DNA of 6,000 nucleotides from Hydrogenimonas sp. (GTDB lineage: Bacteria > Campylobacterota > Campylobacteria > Campylobacterales > Hydrogenimonadaceae): NCBI GenBank assembly GCA_015494675.1, contig WGAW01000137.1:1-6000 (forward strand), given 5' to 3'. Shown piece by piece: positions 1 to 5,590 of the stretch. Numbering within the stretch: the first letter of the stretch is position 1; each line of letters begins with the position of its first letter. The notes under the pieces are model-generated. The model saw nothing but the letters and a program-made list of their open reading frames with translations. It did no database searches and was not told the origin of the DNA. A program made the position numbers and the translations under genes.

Positions 1-1
1 C

Positions 2-106
2 CATACCGTAAGGGAGAGGGCGCTGAAAAGGAGTTTCGAAGAGCGTATAGAGCTTATGACCAGGGTCCTGGCCCATCACCAGGAGAGAGGAGCGATCTGT
101 GGGTAA
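2..106 (+). CDS. C-terminal end of an upstream gene (partial, function unknown)
   Basis: A reading frame is open from the window edge (first full codon at base 2) for 34 codons and stops at TAA 104-106. The residues form a charged, amphipathic helix-like tail (start HTVRERALKRSF, end RVLAHHQERGAICG) with AGG, AGA and ATA codons like those of the genes downstream. The stop lies 8 bases inside the next gene, whose Shine-Dalgarno sequence sits within this frame. That is the usual arrangement for translationally coupled operon genes and is the main reason to believe this frame. Frame 1 is also open to base 120, but it would overlap the next gene by more and reads as a less natural protein (many Gly/Pro/Arg). 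The fragment is too short to assign a family; it carries no motif I recognise. Confidence 0.6.
   Translation, partial: HTVRERALKRSFEERIELMTRVLAHHQERGAICG
81..92 (+). promoter_or_regulatory. Ribosome binding site for the GTG-started ATP-grasp gene
   Basis: The purine run AGGAGAGAGGAG ends 6 bases before GTG at 99. It supports GTG 99 over the in-frame ATG at 129 (codon 11), which has no comparable upstream signal and would cut into the first beta strand of the ATP-grasp fold. Confidence 0.65.
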
Positions 107-1010
107 GAAGAGGCGTGTAGGTATCTGGATGTACCAAAACGGGGGCGGCGATAGGATAGAAAAAAGAGTCGTTAAGATGCTCAAAGATCGGGGTATCGAG
201 CCGATTACGGGGCTGAATCTGCGTGACGCCTATGTAAAAGGGGGCCATATTCGCTGTCACGGCATCAATATGGAGAAGCTCGATCTCTTTTTCAGCTACA
301 ATGCCGGCGAGCAGACGCAGTATCAGATGTATCTGTACAAGGCGCTAAACCGGATGGTTCCCTGCATAAACAACTATGACTCTTTCGAGCTGACCGAAGA
401 CAAGTTCCAGACAAGTTACCTGCTGAGAAACAACGGCGTAAGCACACCCGACTTCAGGCTCTGCCACCGTGACGACTCGAAGCGTTTGAAGAAGTTCATC
501 CGCAGCTGGAAGCAGATGGTATACAAGCCGACGGACGGATGGGGCGGAGTCGGATTGACGAAAATCGACAGCGAAGCCACGCTCGATACGCTACTCCCTT
601 TTTTGAACCAGATGGACCTGCGCTTCTTCTATGTGGAGAAGTTCATAGACTACGACCGTACGGACTACCGCGTCGATATCGTAGACGGCAAATATGTCGG
701 CTGCTACGGGCGCAAGGCGGGAGGTACAGACTGGCGCACCAACGTAACCAGCGGCGGGAGCGTCTTTTTGCGTGAACCGGAGGAGGAAGTAGTGGATCTG
801 GCGAAAAGAGCGGTCGAGATCGTGGGGCTGGAGATCGCCGGTGTCGATATTATATATGATAGAAAAAAGAGAGAGTACCTGGTACTTGAGATAAACGGAA
901 TACCCGCATTCGCCACACCGGAGCAGGAGAAGCTCGGGCTCGATTTCAACGACAGAAAGATAGAGATGATCGTCGATATGATCGACAGGAAGAGTGCGGC
1001 CAAACGGTAA
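99..1010 (+). CDS. RimK/LysX-type ATP-grasp ligase
   Basis: This is a predicted cytoplasmic carboxylate-amine ligase of the ATP-grasp superfamily, 303 residues, close to RimK length. Family members activate a carboxylate as an acyl phosphate with ATP and join it to an amine; relatives glutamylate ribosomal protein S6 (RimK), extend coenzyme F420 or tetrahydromethanopterin, or build LysW-linked amino acids. Visible landmarks are: an N-terminal Rossmann-like domain (about 1-95); the ATP lysine K143 in VYKP; a Gly-rich loop DGWGGVG (146-152); the hinge YVEKFID (178-184) with E180; DYRVDIVDG (189-197); R205; WRTNVTSGG (212-220); and the metal site D250, E264, N266 (VLEINGIPAF). All expected catalytic positions are present, so it should be active. 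The start is GTG, with a good Shine-Dalgarno and an 8-base overlap with the upstream gene. It probably belongs to one operon with the next two genes. The substrate cannot be read from the sequence; glutamate addition is only the commonest precedent. Confidence 0.88.
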   Translation: MGKKRRVGIWMYQNGGGDRIEKRVVKMLKDRGIEPITGLNLRDAYVKGGHIRCHGINMEKLDLFFSYNAGEQTQYQMYLYKALNRMVPCINNYDSFELTEDKFQTSYLLRNNGVSTPDFRLCHRDDSKRLKKFIRSWKQMVYKPTDGWGGVGLTKIDSEATLDTLLPFLNQMDLRFFYVEKFIDYDRTDYRVDIVDGKYVGCYGRKAGGTDWRTNVTSGGSVFLREPEEEVVDLAKRAVEIVGLEIAGVDIIYDRKKREYLVLEINGIPAFATPEQEKLGLDFNDRKIEMIVDMIDRKSAAKR

Positions 1011-1029
1011 TACGGTTCGGTCCGGTATT
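1009..1029 (+). repeat. Imperfect inverted repeat between the two ATP-grasp genes
   Basis: AATACGG (1009-1015) can pair with CCGGTATT (1022-1029) with one bulged base and a six-base loop. It starts at the stop codon of the first ATP-grasp gene. No T-run follows, so it is not a standard Rho-independent terminator. It could be an mRNA processing or stability hairpin, or chance. Confidence 0.25.
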
Positions 1030-1046
1030 CGCATAACATTAATTGA

Positions 1047-1052
1047 AAAGGA
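1047..1052 (+). promoter_or_regulatory. Ribosome binding site of the ATP-grasp-HhH gene
   Basis: AAAGGA lies 9 bases before ATG 1062 in an A-rich leader. This and the MAKKRK start support ATG 1062. I see no convincing sigma-70 promoter in the 51-base gap, so read-through from upstream is likely. Confidence 0.5.
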
Positions 1053-1061
1053 TAGAAAAAG

Positions 1062-2582
1062 ATGGCCAAAAAGAGAAAACTTCCGAAACTGGGACTCCTC
1101 TACCTCGACTACGTTTTGAGGTTTTTCGACAGATCCAACTTCAAAGGCTGGCCCGACAAGATAGAGCATGTCGTCTACCATTGGGGCAACGACAAAGAGA
1201 GGTTCATAGAAGAGGTGAAAAAGAAGAAGATAGATATCCTCATCGGCAACATACCCGCAACAGCCTATGAAACCTTCAGAGAGATAGCCAAGGAGCTTCC
1301 GCATGTGAGGTTCGTCCCTTCGCTCGAGACCCAGTTTCCGAACAAAAGCAAGGAGAATGTGACGCTATTTTGCGAAAAGCACAACCTCTCGCATCCCAAA
1401 ACGGAGATATTCTACGACAGAGATGAGGGGTACCGCTATCTCGAGAAGTGCGACTACCCCGTAATAATAAAGCGAAGCTACGGCCCCTCGAACTACGGAG
1501 GCTACTATGTGCACAAGGTCAAAAGCAAAGAGGAGGCGAAAAAGCTTTTCGACGAAAAAAAGTATATGCCCATGTATATTCAGGAGTGCATCCCGCTGAA
1601 AGCCGACATAAGAGTGATGCTCATAGGCCACAAGCCCGCATGCGCCTTCTGGCGTGTGGCGGGTGAAGATATGGACCTGACCAACACTTCCCAGGGCGGC
1701 TACATGACCTACGAAGGGGTACCGATGGGAGCGCTCGAGCTGGCGGTTGAGGCTTCGAAGGCGGCAAAAGCGGAGTACTGGGCCTGCGACATCGCCGAAT
1801 ATGACGGTAAATACTATATACTGGAGTGCGCTACGGCATTTGCGGCCTTTCCGTACTTCAGGGACTGGATAGGCCGGTATCTGATGTGGGACTTCTCCGA
1901 GGGGCGCTTTCCGAAGCCGCATATACCGCTGTACAACTGGGAGGAGCTCGGCAAGATCGACTCTTCGCTTCTTAGAACCATGCGCCATATCGAGTTCAGC
2001 AGATATATCCCTTCGAGTGACGGCGCCTACTACGTTAACGACAAAGAGGGCAGATGGGATATGGAGCTTGCCGAAGAGAGCATTCCCGAAGATATTCCCG
2101 ACGACAGCCATCTGCACAGACATATAGAGAGGGAAGAGGATCTGCCCGAAGAGATACTGGAGGAGTCGAAAAAGTCACAAGCGCGGCACGATGGGCTTGA
2201 AGATAGCGAAATCTCCCTGGAGGGAGTGACGCTTACCGAACTGATGACACTTCACGGCATGGAGGAGGAGATAGCCGTGGAGGTTATCCGCTACATAAGG
2301 AGCCGCGACATAAAGAGCATAGATGAGCTGCTCGAACTCGAGGGGATAGAGAAACAGACGCTGAAAGTGTGGGCAGAGAAGCTTCACGGCAGGGTCGATA
2401 TCAACAAAGCCGATGCAAAGAGCCTGAGCAGGATAAAAGCGATAGGCAAAAAACTGGCCGAGAAGATCGTGGAGTTCAGAAAGAAGCACGGGCCTTTCGA
2501 AAAGATCGAAGATATGTTGAAAATAAAAGGTCTGGGTAAAAAGAAATTGGCTAAAATCCGCGACCATATCGCTATCAAGTAG
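1062..2582 (+). CDS. ATP-grasp protein fused to C-terminal helix-hairpin-helix (ComEA-like) domains
   Basis: This 506-residue cytoplasmic protein has two parts. Residues 1 to about 310 are RimK-like ATP-grasp: K137 in YPVIIKRSYG, Gly-rich loop GPSNYGG (141-147), hinge IQECI (173-177), ADIRVMLIG (181-189), R198, TNTSQGG (207-213), then D243 and E255. Two positions conserved in the neighbouring ligase differ: the metal-binding Asn of the E-x-N motif is Ala (ECA, 255-257), and the Arg of the WRTN-type motif is Leu (LTN, 206-208). Activity is therefore uncertain; it may be a divergent enzyme or a regulatory paralogue. After an acidic, probably flexible linker (about 331-385) come two degenerate HhH-like units (about 386-443). 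A strongly basic, canonical ComEA-type HhH pair follows: VDINKADAKSL (445-455), hairpins AIGKKLAEKI (460-469) and GLGKKKLAKI (490-499). HhH pairs usually bind DNA backbone without sequence specificity and sometimes mediate protein contacts. The gene lies 51 bases after the first ligase and 8 bases before the carboxypeptidase, suggesting joint work. The domain calls are firm; the role of the fusion is not known to me. Confidence 0.85.
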   Translation: MAKKRKLPKLGLLYLDYVLRFFDRSNFKGWPDKIEHVVYHWGNDKERFIEEVKKKKIDILIGNIPATAYETFREIAKELPHVRFVPSLETQFPNKSKENVTLFCEKHNLSHPKTEIFYDRDEGYRYLEKCDYPVIIKRSYGPSNYGGYYVHKVKSKEEAKKLFDEKKYMPMYIQECIPLKADIRVMLIGHKPACAFWRVAGEDMDLTNTSQGGYMTYEGVPMGALELAVEASKAAKAEYWACDIAEYDGKYYILECATAFAAFPYFRDWIGRYLMWDFSEGRFPKPHIPLYNWEELGKIDSSLLRTMRHIEFSRYIPSSDGAYYVNDKEGRWDMELAEESIPEDIPDDSHLHRHIEREEDLPEEILEESKKSQARHDGLEDSEISLEGVTLTELMTLHGMEEEIAVEVIRYIRSRDIKSIDELLELEGIEKQTLKVWAEKLHGRVDINKADAKSLSRIKAIGKKLAEKIVEFRKKHGPFEKIEDMLKIKGLGKKKLAKIRDHIAIK

Positions 2583-2586
2583 GAAG
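2581..2586 (+). promoter_or_regulatory. Ribosome binding site deciding the TTG start of the carboxypeptidase
   Basis: AGGAAG overlaps the last base pair of the upstream TAG stop and lies 4 bases before TTG 2591. No ATG or GTG lies in frame nearby upstream. The protein from TTG begins with YHSYDE, where mature M14 catalytic domains begin, so TTG is the best start. Confidence 0.6.
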
Positions 2587-2590
2587 ATTA

Positions 2591-5191
2591 TTGAAGCAGC
2601 TTTACCACTCGTACGATGAGGCGGTCGCGCTATTTAAAGAGCTGGCCGAAAGACGACCAGATCTGTTTGCCGTCGAAGTCATAGGGCAGACATGGGAGAA
2701 GCGCGACATTGTCGCGGTAACCATTTCGAAATCTGTTCAAAAGGCTGCGCAAAAACCGGCACTCTTTTTTACCGGAACGATACACGCAAGAGAGTGGATA
2801 GGGCTGGAGCTGGCCATCGGCTTCGCCCAGTATGTCGATAGAAATATAGAGTACGACCACGATGTGCAGACGGCACTCGAAAGCGCCGCCATATATATGG
2901 TTCCGTGCGCGAACCCGGACGGGTTCGAGTATTCGCGCAACCACTTCTCGTTCTGGCGCAAAAACAGGAGACAGAATGCCGACGGCAGCTACGGTGTCGA
3001 CCTAAACAGAAACTTTCCGGTCGGTTTTGTAAAGTCGAACAAACCGACATCCAACATATACGGCGGCCCGGAACCTTTCAGTGAACCCGAAACGAGGGCA
3101 CTTAGGGATTTCGTGGAGTCGCATCCAAACATTGCCGTAGCGCTCGATTACCACTCGCAGGGCAACGTCTTTTTCCCCGCACACGACTTCAGGCACGAAG
3201 ATACGATAGATACGACCGACATGAACGTGTTGTGCGCCAATATGGCCGAGGAGATCAGGAAGATAAGCGACCGCGAATACGGAATACACCAGGGCAAACC
3301 TCCGGCCAAGCTCATTAGCGGCAGCGGCAGGGAGTTCTACTACTCCAAAGGGATAATGGCGAGTGTGGTGGAGGTCGGAACGCGAAACATCTCCGACTAT
3401 CTCGACGATATGATAGAGCATATCAGAGAGCATATCCCGGCTCTCATCGCCGCTATCATGGAGGCCCCCAACTACGCCAAAGAGCGGCGCATGAAGAGAC
3501 CGGAAAACTTCAGGGCCACCCATGTGGGCACGGAGAATGTGACACTGGAGTGGGAGCCTTACGAGCAGGATGGAGACGAGATATATTTCGAGATATATAG
3601 AAGCAGGCGTGAAAAGTCGTACTGCCGCCGCTTCAACCTCATGGGTATCACGCAGGCGAACCGCTTCTGCGACAACAACCTTAGAAGCGATACACTCTAC
3701 TTCTACCATATACGCGCCGTAAACAAGAGCAGCGGCCGCAAGTCGCCGTTTGCGCCCGTGCTGGCGATTCGCACACATGTGGCCGACGACGAGTTTCACC
3801 GTACATACTTTCCGATACCCTCCAAAACGGGGTATGTGGCCGAGAAAGCGAAAGATAACGCTTCGCATTTCGGTCTGAACTCGCTCTTTGTAGGCGTAAG
3901 CGAAGCGAAGGGAGTAAGCTACGCCGTAATAACCGTTCCGCTAAAAACAGTTCCCGAAAATGCCGTTATAAAACGTGCCCGCCTGCGTATCTACCCTATG
4001 AACCGCGTAGGTGTCACCGTAGAGAAATTCGGTGAGTGGAGTGTCGCCATAGTGGACCGGGAGAGCATAGAAGAGATAACCGATTTCAAGTGCGTGGAGA
4101 GCATGAAGCCTCTTACGTACGTGGGGCGCCCTACACCCTCGAACCACCTGACCCAGGGTATCTGGAGGAGCTGGGAGTTCAGCGAGATAGAGTGTGCCGT
4201 TTTGCAGGAGCAGATAGCGAAAAAAGAGGTGGTCTTCAGAATGGAGGGGCCGAAAACCCTAAATGTAGGTAGAAGCTCACAGATGATGCAGTGGGATATA
4301 GGCTACGGAAAGTTCGGCGGAGGCCTCGCTTTCAGGCCGCACCTGGAGATAACCTATACGCTTGCACCAAAAAAGCTCGAACTCTTTCCGAAGCGGAGCT
4401 TTACCGTAATGGCAGGCGGCGTAGAAGAGGGTAAAATTGCGGCCGGGTTCGACGGTGAGGGAAAAAAGATCTACTCCACTTTCGATTTCGAGCTCGGATC
4501 TCTGCCGGATCTGGACTTTATGCAGATAACACGGGCATATGTGGTTCTCAAGCCCGTGAAGGTCTATGCCAAAGAGAACATCCGGTTCCATCTCGAGATG
4601 ATAGATGCAGATGCGGAGAGGGACTATGAGGCGATAAAGGAGCGGCGCATCATAGAGAACATAGGTTACGATGTTAGCGCCGGCGATCTAAAAAACGAGG
4701 AGCAGGTTTTCGTTTTCGATACATACGCGATACAGGAGTTGGGAAACATGCTCAGAAGCGGAAAAGGGATAGCCTTTTTACTGCGTCCGAGCAGTGCGAA
4801 GAAACTGGTGAAAAACTCGGTTGTCGAGTGGCACTGCTCTCACCCCGAGTATACGCCGCGGCTGGTTGTGGAGTATCTGCACAAGCGCCGCCGCCCCGTA
4901 GCCGCCGTTGAAAACCTGCGCTACAGAATCGAAAACGATAAGATAAGGCTTGAATGGAAAAATCCCGACGATCGGGACTTCAGAGGCGTTTTCGTTATAA
5001 AAAACCCTTTCAGGGTGCCCATTTCGCCGTATGACGGCGATAAGCTCTACGGCGGACCGGACAATTGGACATACGACGACTTCGGAGCGCTGGATGTAAA
5101 AAAATATTATGCCGTTTTCACGTATGACGATATTCCAAACTTCAGCGAACCGGTAGTACTGGAGTATAGACCGAAAGGAGGGAGCGTATGA
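2591..5191 (+). CDS. M14-family zinc carboxypeptidase with FN3-like and DNRLRE-like modules
   Basis: This 866-residue protein is a metallocarboxypeptidase that removes C-terminal residues from peptides or proteins. The catalytic domain is about residues 1-295. Zinc ligands are H65 and E68 (IHARE) and H188 (DYHSQG); carboxylate binders are R126 and N139-R140 (VDLNRNFP); the general base is E261 (VVEVG). Counting back from E261 and G254, R247 falls at the S1' specificity position (residue 255 of carboxypeptidase A), suggesting preference for acidic C-terminal residues. The Tyr248 equivalent is not evident: Lys240 aligns there. An FN3-like domain follows (about 302-397). Next come two DNRLRE-like beta modules (about 400-590, with FGLNSLFVGV and ENAVIKRARLRIY; and about 596-763, with ITRAYVVLKPV), then a second FN3-like domain (about 768-860). 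There is no signal peptide, propeptide or membrane anchor, so the protein should be cytoplasmic unless exported unconventionally. The start is TTG, 8 bases after the ATP-grasp-HhH stop, and the stop overlaps the DoxX start. M14 identity is very secure, the module names less so, and the acidic preference is inferred. Confidence 0.9.
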   Translation: MKQLYHSYDEAVALFKELAERRPDLFAVEVIGQTWEKRDIVAVTISKSVQKAAQKPALFFTGTIHAREWIGLELAIGFAQYVDRNIEYDHDVQTALESAAIYMVPCANPDGFEYSRNHFSFWRKNRRQNADGSYGVDLNRNFPVGFVKSNKPTSNIYGGPEPFSEPETRALRDFVESHPNIAVALDYHSQGNVFFPAHDFRHEDTIDTTDMNVLCANMAEEIRKISDREYGIHQGKPPAKLISGSGREFYYSKGIMASVVEVGTRNISDYLDDMIEHIREHIPALIAAIMEAPNYAKERRMKRPENFRATHVGTENVTLEWEPYEQDGDEIYFEIYRSRREKSYCRRFNLMGITQANRFCDNNLRSDTLYFYHIRAVNKSSGRKSPFAPVLAIRTHVADDEFHRTYFPIPSKTGYVAEKAKDNASHFGLNSLFVGVSEAKGVSYAVITVPLKTVPENAVIKRARLRIYPMNRVGVTVEKFGEWSVAIVDRESIEEITDFKCVESMKPLTYVGRPTPSNHLTQGIWRSWEFSEIECAVLQEQIAKKEVVFRMEGPKTLNVGRSSQMMQWDIGYGKFGGGLAFRPHLEITYTLAPKKLELFPKRSFTVMAGGVEEGKIAAGFDGEGKKIYSTFDFELGSLPDLDFMQITRAYVVLKPVKVYAKENIRFHLEMIDADAERDYEAIKERRIIENIGYDVSAGDLKNEEQVFVFDTYAIQELGNMLRSGKGIAFLLRPSSAKKLVKNSVVEWHCSHPEYTPRLVVEYLHKRRRPVAAVENLRYRIENDKIRLEWKNPDDRDFRGVFVIKNPFRVPISPYDGDKLYGGPDNWTYDDFGALDVKKYYAVFTYDDIPNFSEPVVLEYRPKGGSV
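5174..5182 (+). promoter_or_regulatory. Strong ribosome binding site of the DoxX gene
   Basis: AAAGGAGGG is a near-perfect anti-16S match inside the end of the carboxypeptidase gene, with 5 bases to ATG 5188. The start and the preceding stop share ATGA, typical of translational coupling. Confidence 0.75.
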
Positions 5192-5568
5192 CGGCGGAGT
5201 GGGGAAAGTTTCTTCTGCGGCTCGGTGTGGGAGGGCTGCTTCTTTTTCACGGTATCCATAAGATTCTATACGGCATAGATCCGATCAAGGCGATGCTCGC
5301 CGCACACTCGCTCCCGCAGTGGCTCGGCTACGGGGTCTACATAGGTGAGGTGCTGGCGCCGGTTGCGCTTATAGTCGGTTTTCGTGCCCGTATCGCGGCG
5401 GCGGTTGTAGCTTTCAACATGGCCGTAGCGATCGCACTCGCCTACGGCGGAAACCTTTTTTCGCTCGGAAAGTTCGGCGGCTGGAGTATCGAGACACCCC
5501 TCCTCTATCTTGTGGGGGCCTTGACGATCGCGCTTATCGGCGGCGGACGCATCGGCATCAGGTGGTAG
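5188..5568 (+). CDS. DoxX-family small inner-membrane protein
   Basis: This 126-residue protein has four predicted membrane helices (about 6-23, 44-64, 68-87 and 102-118), the length and topology typical of DoxX family proteins. The family-style residues R11, H21, G22 and K25 (RLGVGGLLLFHGIHKI) and the GE pair G53-E54 in the second helix are present. DoxX proteins are membrane components linked in various bacteria to thiosulfate:quinone oxidoreduction or to redox and oxidative-stress complexes, but most members have no proven reaction, and no partner subunit is visible here. The gene is translationally coupled to the carboxypeptidase by a 4-base overlap, so it is co-transcribed; nothing in the sequence ties it functionally to the ATP-grasp/M14 genes. 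Family assignment is good; the specific function is open. Confidence 0.85.
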   Translation: MTAEWGKFLLRLGVGGLLLFHGIHKILYGIDPIKAMLAAHSLPQWLGYGVYIGEVLAPVALIVGFRARIAAAVVAFNMAVAIALAYGGNLFSLGKFGGWSIETPLLYLVGALTIALIGGGRIGIRW

Positions 5569-5590
5569 CGGACTGCCCGAGCCTACCGCT
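5561..5590. terminator. Inverted repeat between convergent genes (possible bidirectional terminator)
   Basis: GGTGGTAG (5561-5568) can pair with CTACCGCT (5583-5590) with two G-T wobbles, and CGG/CCG (5569-5571 with 5577-5579) can add to the stem. It straddles the stops of the DoxX gene and the convergent EI24-like gene, the expected terminator position. Neither side has a T-run, so the call is tentative; both arms also lie in or touch coding sequence. Confidence 0.3.

Noticed and set aside
1..120. Alternative upstream reading in frame 1, open to TAG 118-120
   Set aside because: Its composition (Gly, Pro, Arg runs) is less protein-like than frame 2, and it would overlap the ATP-grasp gene by 22 bases rather than 8.
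1011..1061. Possible promoter in the gap between the ATP-grasp genes
   Set aside because: TTGAAA at 1043 has no -10 box at the right distance before the start codon, and CATAAC at 1032 has no matching -35.
2082..2105. Tandem 12-base near-repeat ATTCCCGAAGAT / ATTCCCGACGAC
   Set aside because: It encodes IPED-IPDD in the acidic linker; only two copies, explained as low-complexity coding sequence.
1365..2123. Long minus-strand open frame (252 codons) opposite the ATP-grasp-HhH gene
   Set aside because: It is a shadow of a real gene with no own ribosome binding site or family motif. The frames at 591-1304 and 704-1069 on the same strand were rejected for the same reason.
3002..3868. Long minus-strand open frame (288 codons) opposite the carboxypeptidase
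   Set aside because: It lies wholly antisense to a clearly coding M14 gene, has a Cys/His/Arg/Val-rich composition with no recognisable motif, and is best explained by codon bias leaving the opposite strand open.
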